In this document: positions 7,684 through 15,845 of the stretch, piece after piece | How the letters are laid out: each line of letters starts with the position of its first letter | Position numbering within the stretch: position 1 is the first letter of the stretch | NCBI GenBank assembly: GCA_028719045.1 | Contig: JAQULD010000007.1 | Location: 1 to 25,494, forward strand | Reading direction: 5' to 3' | DNA length: 25,494 bases | Source: Candidatus Omnitrophota bacterium | GTDB taxonomy: Bacteria; Omnitrophota; Koll11; Gygaellales; Profunditerraquicolaceae | Notes under the pieces: generated by a model | Told to the model about the DNA's origin: nothing | Database searches by the model: none | The model's input: the letters and a program-made list of their open reading frames with translations, nothing else | Program-made: the position numbers and the translations under genes

Positions 7684-8349
7684 ATGAGCACAGTAAGATT
7701 CGAAAAAGTAAGCAAAAATTATTTCCTCGGTAAAACCGAAGTGGCCGCGCTTAAGAACGTGGACCTCGCGGTTGAGCCGGGCGAGTTTTTAGCCATTGCC
7801 GGGCCTTCCGGCAGCGGAAAGACCACCGCCTTGAATATCATCGGATGTATCGACAAGCCGAATTCGGGAAAAGTGTTCCTTGATGATATCGAGATCTCGG
7901 CTTTATCGAGCGATGTGCTGGCGGATATCCGCGCGGAGAAATTAAGTTTTGTCTTCCAGAGTTTTAATCTTCTGCCGGTGCTTACCGCTATAGAGAACGT
8001 GGAATACCCTTTGCTTAACAAAAAAATTTCCGGAAACAAGAGGGGCCTGGCGCGACAGGCGCTTGACAGCGTGGGGCTCCTGAAATACGCTGACCACAGG
8101 CCTTTGGAATTAAGCGGCGGGCAGCAGCAGAGAGTGTCGATCGCGCGGGCAATTGTCGGCCAGCCGCTATTGGTCCTTGCCGATGAGCCTACCGCGAACC
8201 TTGACCACGCTACAGGCGAAGAGATCATCGCCCTTATGAAAAAGATAAACCAGGAAAGAAAAACCACGTTCATATTCTCCACCCACGACCAGAAGATCAT
8301 GGACAAGGCAAACCGCATCATCAGGCTTTTTGACGGGGAGGTCAAATGA
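7684..8349 (+). CDS. ABC transporter ATP-binding protein (LolD/MacB class)
   Basis: 221 residues from the ATG at 7684; a TTG at 7678 overlapping the previous stop is possible. All ATPase motifs are intact: Walker A GPSGSGKT (40-47), Q-loop FVFQSFNLLP, signature LSGGQQQR (143-150), Walker B LLVLADEP with Asp167/Glu168, and H-loop STHD. FQSFNLLP and the LAIAGPSGSGKTT context are typical of the LolD/MacB/FtsE group, whose partners are FtsX-fold permeases that move lipids or lipoproteins, or drive mechanical transmission rather than classical import. The next gene is such a permease and overlaps it as ATGA. Confidence 0.93.
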   Translation: MSTVRFEKVSKNYFLGKTEVAALKNVDLAVEPGEFLAIAGPSGSGKTTALNIIGCIDKPNSGKVFLDDIEISALSSDVLADIRAEKLSFVFQSFNLLPVLTAIENVEYPLLNKKISGNKRGLARQALDSVGLLKYADHRPLELSGGQQQRVSIARAIVGQPLLVLADEPTANLDHATGEEIIALMKKINQERKTTFIFSTHDQKIMDKANRIIRLFDGEVK

Positions 8350-9611
8350 TCACCCTGAAGATAGCCATACGCAACATTTTCCGCCATAAGACCAGGACCA
8401 TAATCACGCTTTCCACTATTGTTTTCGGGGCTGTGGCGGTTATTTTCGCCGGCGGGTTCTTCGAAGATATTTTTTACAAGATGCGGGAAAGCTATATCCA
8501 CGCGCACACCGGCCATATCCAGATCTATAAAAAAGGTTTCCTGGAAAAGGGGAGGATCGAGCCTTATAATTACCTCATAGAAAACCCCAAAGATATCATT
8601 CCTTTGATCAGCGCGATAAAGGGAGTAAAATTCGTCACCCAGCGCCTGCAGTTCTCAGGGCTTATCAGCACGGGGGAAAATACCATTTCGTTCCTGGGAA
8701 TGGGAGTCGAGCCGAAATATGAACCGGTGGCCCCTTTAGAAAGCAATGACCTCAGGAAAGCTACGGAAAATCTTACCATGGGCGGGGTCATTGTGACCAA
8801 GGGTAAGGCCCTGTCTAAGGATGACAAATACAGTGTAATGCTCGGCCAGGGGCTTGGCTCCGCTATAGGCGCCAAACCCGCGGATTCTATCGTGCTGCTT
8901 ACCAATACCGTAAACGGCTCGGTAAACGCTTTGGATGTAACGGTAAACGGGATATTTTATACTTCTTCAAAAGCCTTTGACGACCATTTCCTGCGTATAC
9001 CTTTGTACACCGCGCAAAAACTGCTGGCGACAGATTCTGTCCAGACGCTGGTGGTAATGCTTAATAAAACCGAAGATACCAAAAGAGTAAAGAAGGCGAT
9101 AGCCGGAATTATCAGGGACAAGAAATTAGACCTGGAGATAAAGTCCTGGGATGAGTTAAGCGATTTTTACAATCAGACGGTCAAGCTTTTTAACCGGCTT
9201 TTCCTGATCATGAAATTCGTGATCGTGATCGTCGTGATCTTAAGCATTTTTAACACTATGAACATGGCGGTATTCGAAAGGGTGAGCGAGATCGGGACCA
9301 TTATGGCGCTTGGGACAAAAAGAAGAGGGGTAATAAAACTTTTTATGTACGAGGGGCTTGGCCTTGGAGTGATCGGAGGGATAATCGGCTTGATCTCCGG
9401 CGCCCTTATTACCAGCTTAGTGGCGGCCATCGGAATTCATATGCCTCCTCCGCCGGGAGCTACCATGCATTTTCTTTCCGAGCCCAGGATCGTCCCCGGG
9501 ATGCTTTTGTTCGCTTTCATACTTTCGATACTGACCTCGCTTATTTCCTCATTCTATCCGGCGTACAGGGCTTCGCGCCTTGAGATCGCCGATGCCTTAA
9601 GACAGAGATGA
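8346..9611 (+). CDS. FtsX-fold ABC permease (LolE/MacB class)
   Basis: 421 residues. Topology is typical of type VII ABC permeases: a first helix after RNIFRHKTRTIITL (about 17-38), a large periplasmic domain (about 40-275), then three helices (about 283-305, 332-365, 388-412). The FtsX signature appears as ERVSEIGTIMALGTKRRGVIKLF between helices 2 and 3, and the C-terminus ends SSFYPAYRASRLEIADALRQR, the common coupling tail. With the ATPase it would make a homodimeric exporter or extractor. The following LolA-like protein and outer-membrane protein suggest it takes a lipid or lipoprotein from the inner membrane and hands it on. It overlaps the neighbours by 4 bases on both sides. Confidence 0.92.
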   Translation: MITLKIAIRNIFRHKTRTIITLSTIVFGAVAVIFAGGFFEDIFYKMRESYIHAHTGHIQIYKKGFLEKGRIEPYNYLIENPKDIIPLISAIKGVKFVTQRLQFSGLISTGENTISFLGMGVEPKYEPVAPLESNDLRKATENLTMGGVIVTKGKALSKDDKYSVMLGQGLGSAIGAKPADSIVLLTNTVNGSVNALDVTVNGIFYTSSKAFDDHFLRIPLYTAQKLLATDSVQTLVVMLNKTEDTKRVKKAIAGIIRDKKLDLEIKSWDELSDFYNQTVKLFNRLFLIMKFVIVIVVILSIFNTMNMAVFERVSEIGTIMALGTKRRGVIKLFMYEGLGLGVIGGIIGLISGALITSLVAAIGIHMPPPPGATMHFLSEPRIVPGMLLFAFILSILTSLISSFYPAYRASRLEIADALRQR

Positions 9612-10354
9612 AAAACAGAGTAGCCGCTATTCTCGCTGTTTGCTGTTTCTTTTGCGTAAGGCCGGCGCTCGCCGCCGAGCTTAGCGCTTCCCAGATCATC
9701 GAAAAAGTCGACGAAGTGCGCAGCCCCCAGGGGGATTATACTATTTTCGTGGACGTAACGAGTTTTTCTTCCGCGAAAGATGAAAAAAAAGCCTCTTACG
9801 AAGTAATGATCAAGGGCAGGGAGAATACAATAATCAAGACCATTAAGCCCGAGAATGAACGGGGGAGGATCATGCTTATGCGGGATAAGAACCTCTGGGC
9901 GTTTTTCCCCGATGTCTCAAAACCGATCCGCCTTTCAATGCAGGAGCGCCTGATCGGTGATGTCGCTAACGGCGATATCGCGCGCGCTAACTTTTCCGGA
10001 GACTATAACCCCAGGGTGCTGCGCGAGGAAAAAATAGACGGCAAAGCCTGTTATGTTTTGGAGCTTTCCGCCAGGACCCCGGATGTCACCTATGGCAGGG
10101 CGGTCCTTTGGGCGCAAAAAGAAAACTTCTGGCCGATAAAAGCGGAGTTCTACGCGATTTCCGGCAAGCTCCTGAAAACCTGCGCTTACGGAGGTTTTTC
10201 CATACTGGGCGACCGGGTCAGGCCGACTCAACTGATCATGGTCGACCCGCTCATAAAGGGCAAGAGGTCAATTATTCAATACGGTGATTTACGCGTCGGG
10301 GAATTGCCGGAAAAATATTTCACCAAAGATTATATGAAAAAATTGATGGATTAA
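9608..10354 (+). CDS. LolA-like outer membrane lipoprotein-sorting family protein
   Basis: 248 residues with a Sec signal peptide (basic MKNR, hydrophobic core, cleavage near RPALA, residue 22 or 23). The mature protein has the layout of the LolA/LolB-like beta-barrel family that is usually found beside ABC or RND exporters: SASQIIEKVDEVRSPQGDYT, then KGRENTIIKT, LMRDKNLWAFFPDVSKPIRLS, SGDYNPRVLREEKIDGKACYVLEL, and ILGDRVRPTQLIMVDPL. Known relatives bind acyl chains in a hydrophobic cavity in the periplasm. It overlaps the permease by 4 bases, and the outer-membrane gene starts 1 base after its stop, so the three export genes are one unit. The exact cargo is unknown; it is not the housekeeping LolA by context. 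Confidence 0.82.
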   Translation: MKNRVAAILAVCCFFCVRPALAAELSASQIIEKVDEVRSPQGDYTIFVDVTSFSSAKDEKKASYEVMIKGRENTIIKTIKPENERGRIMLMRDKNLWAFFPDVSKPIRLSMQERLIGDVANGDIARANFSGDYNPRVLREEKIDGKACYVLELSARTPDVTYGRAVLWAQKENFWPIKAEFYAISGKLLKTCAYGGFSILGDRVRPTQLIMVDPLIKGKRSIIQYGDLRVGELPEKYFTKDYMKKLMD

Positions 10355-10355
10355 G

Positions 10356-11678
10356 ATGAAGATAAAACGCTTACCGGCCCTTATTTTTTGTTTTCTTCTT
10401 TTTACGGGAACCGCTTTTTGCGCCGGACCCGATTCGGTTATCGATGATATAAACGGGTTTTTCAAAAAAATAGACCTTACCCAGCACGGAAGCCTGAAAA
10501 ATGAGACCGCCTACCGCATCCATACGCCCACGGAACTTACCAAGGTGCGTAATCAGTTTATGCTTACCGAAACCGGCGCGCTTTCGGAAAATACCAAATT
10601 TAAAATAACCAGCCGGTTCTATTACGATGCGGTCTATGACCTGACGGATAACTTCCCGTCTAACGTGCGGAGCGACCAGGCAAGAGAAGCGGAATTAAGG
10701 GATACTTATATCGATTATTCCAAAGGGCCTTTTGACATGAGGCTGGGAAAACAGCAGATAGTCTGGGGGGAAGCGGTCGGGCTTTTCTTCGCCGATGTGG
10801 TGAACGCCAGGGACCTGCGTGAATTTGTCCTGCCTGATTTTGATATGATCAGGATCCCTCAGTGGGGAGCTGACCTTGAATACGGCAAAGGGAATTTTCA
10901 TATTGAAGGCATCTGGATTCCGGGCATAGAATTCGACAAACGCGGGGTTACCGGTTCGGAGTTCGCTTTTCCTTTGCCTGTACCGGAGAATACCCTTTTT
11001 ACCGCAAAAGACCCGCAAAGGCCGAAGAGCAATTTCCAAAACAGCGAAACCGGGATGCGGATGTCCTATCTTACCCATGGCTGGGACGTAAGCGCGTTCT
11101 ATCTCTACACCTGGGAAAAATCCCCGGTAATGTTCCGCTCGATCGACTCCGGAGTATTTAATTTCCACCCCGGATACAGAAGGCTCAATATCGTCGGCAG
11201 CACTTTCGCCAAGGAAATAAACGACGTGGTCCTGAAAGGCGAATTCGTCTTTAACCGTAAAGGCAACTTTTCGATTTTCGACAGCACAAACCCCGACGGG
11301 GTAACTCGCAAGGATTTTATCGATTACCTGCTGGGGCTCGATTATACTTTTTGGAAGAAGATCGACGCTAACTTTCAGTTCATGCAGCGCGTGATCTTTA
11401 ATTTCGACAACCGTATAGTCAATGAGGACCATGTGCATAACGCGGTGTCGCTTCGGTTAAGCAAAGGTTTCTTGAACGACTCGCTTGAAACAGAGTTCCT
11501 GGTGATAGCGGGGTTAATGAGAGAAGACCTTATGTACCGGCCGAAGGTCACTTACAGCTTTAAGAACAATTGGAAATTAAGATTAGGGCTGGATATTTTT
11601 CAGGGTAAGCCTTCCGGAGTGTTCGGGATGTTCGAAAAGAAAAGCCGCACTTATTGCGAACTCACCTATAGTTTCTAA
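10356..11678 (+). CDS. DUF1302-like outer membrane beta-barrel protein
   Basis: 440 residues. A signal peptide (MKIKRLPALIFCFLLF, cleavage after AFCA at residue 23) is followed by alternating strand sequence and ends with a C-terminal Phe (ELTYSF), the insertion signal of outer-membrane barrels. LRDTYIDYSKGPFDMRLGKQ and IVWGEAVGLFFADVVNARDLRE match the characteristic region of the DUF1302 family, which often travels with LolA-like proteins and lipid exporters. It is the last gene of the operon, so it most likely forms the outer-membrane receiver or channel. Its stop overlaps by 4 bases the stop of the convergent FeeM-like gene, leaving no room for a terminator between the two operons. Family assignment from motif memory. 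Confidence 0.75.
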   Translation: MKIKRLPALIFCFLLFTGTAFCAGPDSVIDDINGFFKKIDLTQHGSLKNETAYRIHTPTELTKVRNQFMLTETGALSENTKFKITSRFYYDAVYDLTDNFPSNVRSDQAREAELRDTYIDYSKGPFDMRLGKQQIVWGEAVGLFFADVVNARDLREFVLPDFDMIRIPQWGADLEYGKGNFHIEGIWIPGIEFDKRGVTGSEFAFPLPVPENTLFTAKDPQRPKSNFQNSETGMRMSYLTHGWDVSAFYLYTWEKSPVMFRSIDSGVFNFHPGYRRLNIVGSTFAKEINDVVLKGEFVFNRKGNFSIFDSTNPDGVTRKDFIDYLLGLDYTFWKKIDANFQFMQRVIFNFDNRIVNEDHVHNAVSLRLSKGFLNDSLETEFLVIAGLMREDLMYRPKVTYSFKNNWKLRLGLDIFQGKPSGVFGMFEKKSRTYCELTYSF

Positions 11679-12517
11679 ATAATATTCTTAAAATCCAAGG
11701 AATGGTAACACTGCTTGATGTAATCAAGTTTTTCGGCGGGGGAAGTTTTGAAGACATCGCTTTTTTCCGCGAAGAAATATTTCAGGTCTTCGGGGCTGTA
11801 TTCGAATTTTCCGGAGAATTTTTCGGCAGGGGTGTTTTTGCCGAAGAACATCCGGTATAAACCTTCCTTGTGGGCTTTTTTACAATCTTCCTCGGAAGTG
11901 GTAAGGTTAAGGTATTTGGCGACGGCTGGAGCGCCGTTAGCGTTGCTATAGGTTTTAAGGCCCCCGATGTCCTTGAAGAGGAGGAAATTGTAAGTAAGGC
12001 TGTGTTTGGGATTTACGGTGATGCAGATACAGTCAAGGCCGAGGACGTTTTTCGCGTAATCGAAAATGGTCTTAAAAAGTAAAAAGATAAAGAACATTTT
12101 TTTCGCGTTCAACATAAGCGATATCCCGTCGCGGTAAAGTTCGGTGTTTGAGGCAAGCATGGTTATCTCGCAAAGCTTTAAGCCCTTTGCCCGCAGTTGA
12201 TTCAATTCTTCGTGGTAGATCTCATCCATCGGCAGGAAAAGAGGAGAGTCCGGCACGAGGGTAGCGGTAGAAACGATCTCATCTTTGCAGACTGCCACGA
12301 AAGTCGCCGCCTGAGGCAGGGCGTTATACATCGTGACCCTTAATTGGGAAGGATGCTCGTTTACATAGCCCCTTTTAAGATATTCTTTATAAACCAGGCC
12401 GAAGGAACTTTCCATTTCCTGCCGGGTGCGGGCGATCCTGTAGTCGATGTTACTTAAGAAACCTTGCAGCTGGGGGGAACTAAACGCTGATGTGATGACG
12501 TCGCTTTGGCTGATCAC
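11675..12517 (-). CDS. FeeM-like N-acyl amino acid synthase (GNAT fold)
   Basis: 280 residues from a GTG start; the upstream TAG overlaps it by one base, and GAGGT lies 6 bases before it. The protein follows the FeeM pattern: IARTRQEMESSFGLVYKEYL, then RGYV...QLRVTMYNALP, ATFVAVCKDEIVSTATLV, and the hallmark LPMDEIYHEELNQLRAKG followed by LCEITMLA. Relatives join a fatty acyl chain from acyl-ACP to an amino acid, giving N-acyl amino acids, and are related to autoinducer synthases. Cytoplasmic, no membrane helix apart from a hydrophobic stretch at KKMFFIFLLFKTIF. It is downstream of and co-transcribed with a PilZ gene, and divergent from an ACP-containing acyl ligase that could supply the donor. 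The amino acid substrate is unknown. Confidence 0.8.
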   Translation of the reverse strand: MISQSDVITSAFSSPQLQGFLSNIDYRIARTRQEMESSFGLVYKEYLKRGYVNEHPSQLRVTMYNALPQAATFVAVCKDEIVSTATLVPDSPLFLPMDEIYHEELNQLRAKGLKLCEITMLASNTELYRDGISLMLNAKKMFFIFLLFKTIFDYAKNVLGLDCICITVNPKHSLTYNFLLFKDIGGLKTYSNANGAPAVAKYLNLTTSEEDCKKAHKEGLYRMFFGKNTPAEKFSGKFEYSPEDLKYFFAEKSDVFKTSPAEKLDYIKQCYHSLDFKNII

Positions 12518-12906
12518 TATATGACCTCGCCTTTTTTACTCAAATGCACCTCGAGGATCTTTTCGCAGATATATTCCACGTAGCGCTGGCGGTCCTCATA
12601 ATTCATGCCGAAGAGCCTAACGCCTGTCTGGTAATTCTTTTTCTCCGTAAGTTTTTTGTTCCAGGTCACTTCGCCCACGCAGACGATGGGCCTTTCTCCG
12701 TCGGCAAGGTCGATCTTTATGTTCAACTGTGATTTCTTTTTGAGCAGGCAGTCGTCTTTAAAGCCCAAGCCGTCGCCGCTAATGTTGAGTAGAACGCGGG
12801 GTTGTTTCCATGTCCCCAGAGGTTGGGAATAGAAAACAGCTACCGGTAAAGAAAGCCTTTCGCTTTTGCGGTTGTCTTCCGTAACTTTCACATTAATTTT
12901 TGCCAT
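12517..12906 (-). CDS. PilZ domain protein (c-di-GMP receptor type)
   Basis: 129 residues, essentially one PilZ domain. Both ligand motifs are present: RKSER (Arg13, Arg17; RxxxR) and NISGDG (Asn41, Ser43, Gly46; D/NxSxxG), followed by the usual beta barrel with VGEVTWNKKL and YQTGVRLFGM, and a C-terminal helix. Such single-domain proteins bind cyclic di-GMP and pass the signal to a partner. It is the first gene of a two-gene operon with the FeeM-like synthase, sharing one base with it, so it may control that enzyme or its output. The ATG lies 6 bases from a candidate -10 box (leaderless transcript). Confidence 0.88.
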   Translation of the reverse strand: MAKINVKVTEDNRKSERLSLPVAVFYSQPLGTWKQPRVLLNISGDGLGFKDDCLLKKKSQLNIKIDLADGERPIVCVGEVTWNKKLTEKKNYQTGVRLFGMNYEDRQRYVEYICEKILEVHLSKKGEVI

Positions 12907-12912
12907 AGCTTA

Positions 12913-12941
12913 ATTATGCTATATAACTTTTTAAATGTCAA
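12913..12941 (-). promoter_or_regulatory. Sigma-70-type promoter of the PilZ/FeeM-like operon
   Basis: On the minus strand: TTGACA (12941-12936), 17 bases, CATAAT (12918-12913; five of six), 6 bases, then the ATG at 12906. The predicted start of transcription is at the ATG, so the mRNA would be leaderless. It is back to back with the promoter at 12964. Confidence 0.65.
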
Positions 12942-12963
12942 GGCAATAGTTTAGTATATCCTG

Positions 12964-12992
12964 TTGACAATAAAGAGGATGCGTGTTATTAT
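12964..12992 (+). promoter_or_regulatory. Sigma-70-type promoter of the ligase/ACP/acyltransferase gene
   Basis: TTGACA (12964-12969), 17 bases, TATTAT (12987-12992; five of six), 6 bases, then the ATG at 12999. Same geometry as the divergent promoter, so again a leaderless message. An AGAGGA at 12974 is too far from the ATG to serve as ribosome site. Confidence 0.65.
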
Positions 12993-12998
12993 AAATTC

Positions 12999-15677
12999 AT
13001 GAACAATAATATTTTTACGGAATTTAAAAGAGTCGTAAACGCCAACCAATCCAAGCCCGCCGCGCTTTTTAAACAAGGCCAGGAGTATTTAAGTTTATCT
13101 TATAATGAATTATTCTCACGTTCCATTAAACTCGGTAATTTTCTTTTTTCCAAAGGAATAAAAGCTGGGGATAAAGCCGCGATACTTTTACCGAACCAGC
13201 CTGATTGGCCCATATCTTTTATGGCTATCCAGTATCTGGGGGCGATCGCGGTGCCTTTGGACGCCAGGATGTCCGCCCAGGATATAAAACAACTGCTTTC
13301 GCATTCTCAATCCAAGATTTTAATTACTTCCGAAAAAAATTATACGAATATCCGGGAATCATTGGCGGATCTAAAAAACCTGCTGGTTCTCCAGATAGAT
13401 TCCGGAGCCGCGCGCAAAGAAATCAATTCTGCCGAAGATAAAGACAAGGAACCCGCTGCTGATTTTACTTCTTATATGCCCGCGGCCATGTTTTATACCT
13501 CAGGGACCACGTCATCCCCTAAAGCGGTCGTCCTTTCGCACGCCAACATTTTGGCGAACCTCGCCTCAATGCATAAATTGAATATCGCCAGGAGCGATGA
13601 TGTCGTCATTTCTTTTCTGCCTTTGTTCCACACTTATTCTTTCATGGCTACTTGTCTTTTGCCCTTGTCGTTGGGGGCGCGGATAAGCTATCCTTCGGGC
13701 TTAAGTTCCGAAGGGCTGTTGGAATGCATAAAAAATACGGGCGTAAGTATCCTAGTCGGTGTGCCGGAAGTTTTCGCTATCTTTCATAAAAGCATAAAGA
13801 GAAAAATACAAACTTTGCCTTTTTTTGTCAGGATAATACTTGGGGTTTTATCTGAGATTTGCTGGGTGATAAGAAAGTTGACCAGGATAAACTTAAGCAA
13901 ATTGCTTTTTTTCAAGATCCACGAAGTTTTTGGCAAAGATTTCCGTTTTATGATCACCGGTGGAGCAAGGCTTGAGCCTAAGGTAATAACAGACTTGTCT
14001 AAGTGGGGTTTTACCGTGCTTGAAGGGTACGGCCTTACCGAAACTTCACCTGTCGCTACTTTTAACAGGCCGGAAAACCCGAAGATCGGCTCAGTGGGAA
14101 TGGCTATTCCCGACGTGCAGGTAAAAGTGGCGAGCCCCAATATGCGCGGGATAGGAGAGGTCGCTATAAAGGGGCAGAATGTGATGCTCGGTTACTATAA
14201 AACTCCGGGTGAGATCGAAAATCCCGCCAGAGACGGATGGTTTTTTACCGGGGACCTTGGCTATTTTGATAAACGCGGGTTTCTTTATCTTGCCGGCAGG
14301 AAAGATGAAATGATCGTTTTAAGCTCGGGTAAGAAAGTCCTGCCGGAAGAAATAGAGAGGTATTACAACGCCAGCCCTTACATAAAAGAGATTTGTGTTT
14401 TTCTGCCTGAAGCCAAAGACGAGGAAGGGGAGGCCAGGAAGCTTATGGCGGTAGTGGTACCCGACGAGGATTATTTCCGCAAAAGCGGTAAATTCAATAT
14501 TGAGGAACAGATAAAATGGGAACTGGACAATATCTCCCATCGTTTAAGCACTTACCAGCGCATCCACGGTTTCCTGATAAGCAAAGAGAAACTGCCGCGC
14601 ACTCTTTTGGGCAAGATCATGCGCCACAGGATAAACGCTTTTTACCTGGCCCAGCTTTCTGAAGTTTCTAAGAAGAAAGAGGAAGTGTCCGGAGATGATG
14701 TAAGCCTTTTAGCGGATGAATCCATTCAGAAAATATTCGAATATTTGTCCGGGCACCTGAATAAAAAGGTGAATTTGGATGACCACCTGGAATTGGATTT
14801 AGGCATCGATTCTCTCGGCAGGATAGAATTATTTTTGGAACTGCAGAGCGCCTTTAACATCGATGTGCCGGAAACTGTGGCAATGGAACTTTTTTATTCT
14901 TCAACGGTAAGGGAGCTTTTGCTTAAGGTGAGGCCATATTTGGGGCAGGGATTGAGCGCGGCCGGCGGCCAGGTATTGGCCTGGTCAAAAGTAATGCAGG
15001 AGGATCCTTCGGAAAAAACTTTACAGACGGTCAGGATGCAGCCGACTCGGATGGATAAAACTTGCGCTTATCTTTTTATGGGGGCAATGCGCGTTTTCTT
15101 CAAACTTTTCTTTCGCTTAAAGGTCAAGGGAGAGAAGTATCCGGATAAGGGCCCGTATATAATAATCGCCAACCACTCCAGCTATCTTGACCCGCTGGCG
15201 GTCATCTGCAGTTTGCCGGTGAAAACATTTTTGAGCACATACTTCGTGGGTTTTAAGCAGATTTTATTTAACCCTTTGCTTAAAGGCACGGTTAAAACCG
15301 CGAGGTTCGTTCCGATCGATATGAGTTTTGATTCTAAGAACGCTATGCAGACCTGCGCTTATTTGGTCAGGCATTCCAAAATAATCTGCTTCTTCCCGGA
15401 GGGAGGGCGTTCCCCTGAGGGAAAGATCGTAAAATTCAAGGGAGGAATAGGTATTTTAGCCAAAGAGTTGAACGTCACTTTGGTCCCTGTCTACATAAAA
15501 GGCGCCTTCGAAGCCTGGTCGCGCCATAAAATGCTGCCCAGTCCGTCAAAGATAGAAGTTACTGTTGGCAAGAGTTTTACCTGCGCTGACCTTCCGGTTA
15601 AGACAGAAGAGGAGTACGACGCTGTCGCGGAAGAATTACGCCAGTGGCTTATTGAATTATCCCGCCGTGTTTGTTGA
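12999..15677 (+). CDS. Acyl ligase / acyl carrier / acyltransferase fusion protein
   Basis: 892 residues with three domains in order. (1) AMP ligase, about 1-560: YTSGTTSSPK (166-175), EGYGLTETSPVA (A5), FTGDLG (A7), GRKDEMIVLSSGKKVLPEEIE (A8), and PRTLLGKIMR with the A10 Lys. (2) Acyl carrier, about 575-645: DLGIDSLGRIE, with Ser605 for the phosphopantetheine arm. (3) Lysophospholipid-type acyltransferase, about 690-890: catalytic NHSSYLD (His726, Asp731) and the FPEGGRSPEG substrate loop. One polypeptide could activate a fatty acid, carry it on its own ACP and transfer it to an acceptor. The known Aas enzyme joins acyltransferase and ligase in the opposite order and lacks the ACP. Several hydrophobic stretches suggest membrane association. 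Monocistronic; divergent from PilZ/FeeM-like genes. Confidence 0.92.
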   Translation: MNNNIFTEFKRVVNANQSKPAALFKQGQEYLSLSYNELFSRSIKLGNFLFSKGIKAGDKAAILLPNQPDWPISFMAIQYLGAIAVPLDARMSAQDIKQLLSHSQSKILITSEKNYTNIRESLADLKNLLVLQIDSGAARKEINSAEDKDKEPAADFTSYMPAAMFYTSGTTSSPKAVVLSHANILANLASMHKLNIARSDDVVISFLPLFHTYSFMATCLLPLSLGARISYPSGLSSEGLLECIKNTGVSILVGVPEVFAIFHKSIKRKIQTLPFFVRIILGVLSEICWVIRKLTRINLSKLLFFKIHEVFGKDFRFMITGGARLEPKVITDLSKWGFTVLEGYGLTETSPVATFNRPENPKIGSVGMAIPDVQVKVASPNMRGIGEVAIKGQNVMLGYYKTPGEIENPARDGWFFTGDLGYFDKRGFLYLAGRKDEMIVLSSGKKVLPEEIERYYNASPYIKEICVFLPEAKDEEGEARKLMAVVVPDEDYFRKSGKFNIEEQIKWELDNISHRLSTYQRIHGFLISKEKLPRTLLGKIMRHRINAFYLAQLSEVSKKKEEVSGDDVSLLADESIQKIFEYLSGHLNKKVNLDDHLELDLGIDSLGRIELFLELQSAFNIDVPETVAMELFYSSTVRELLLKVRPYLGQGLSAAGGQVLAWSKVMQEDPSEKTLQTVRMQPTRMDKTCAYLFMGAMRVFFKLFFRLKVKGEKYPDKGPYIIIANHSSYLDPLAVICSLPVKTFLSTYFVGFKQILFNPLLKGTVKTARFVPIDMSFDSKNAMQTCAYLVRHSKIICFFPEGGRSPEGKIVKFKGGIGILAKELNVTLVPVYIKGAFEAWSRHKMLPSPSKIEVTVGKSFTCADLPVKTEEEYDAVAEELRQWLIELSRRVC

Positions 15678-15719
15678 GTGAAGACAACACATTGTATATC
15701 ACATTAAACAAAAATCTTC

Positions 15720-15742
15720 GCTTAAGCAAGTTAAGCATTTTT
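15720..15742 (+). terminator. Weak hairpin with T tract after the fusion gene
   Basis: GCTTAA, loop GCAAG, TTAAGC, then ATTTTT. The six-pair stem is AT-rich, so it is a weak terminator candidate, judged on its position 42 bases after a stop codon. Confidence 0.3.
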
Positions 15743-15774
15743 CAATTATGAACAATAAGTTTTTTCACTCTGTT

Positions 15775-15810
15775 TTCTAACTTAACGTATTGAGTTTAAG
15801 ATAGTTAGAA
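15775..15810 (+). promoter_or_regulatory. Dyad symmetry, candidate upstream activator site
   Basis: TTCTAACT (15775-15782) and AGTTAGAA (15803-15810) form a perfect 8-base inverted repeat with an inner CTTAA/TTAAG pair. The centre is about 80 bases before the predicted sigma-54 start (near 15873), the usual distance for NtrC-type activator sites. The cognate activator would be the one encoded downstream. Confidence 0.4.
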
Positions 15811-15845
15811 TAAAAAATAGTTATAAAAAGTATTTCTCGCTCAAG

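Noticed and set aside
7719..8516. A 265-residue open frame on the minus strand opposite the ABC ATPase gene
   Set aside because: It is the antisense shadow of a strongly conserved ATPase and permease and has low-complexity, Ser/Arg-rich sequence without motifs.
10695..11438. A 247-residue open frame on the minus strand opposite the outer-membrane protein gene
   Set aside because: It mirrors the codon pattern of the barrel gene and has no recognisable domain or start signal.
15720..15742. Strong terminator after the fusion gene
   Set aside because: The stem has only two G-C pairs, so it is listed only as a weak candidate.
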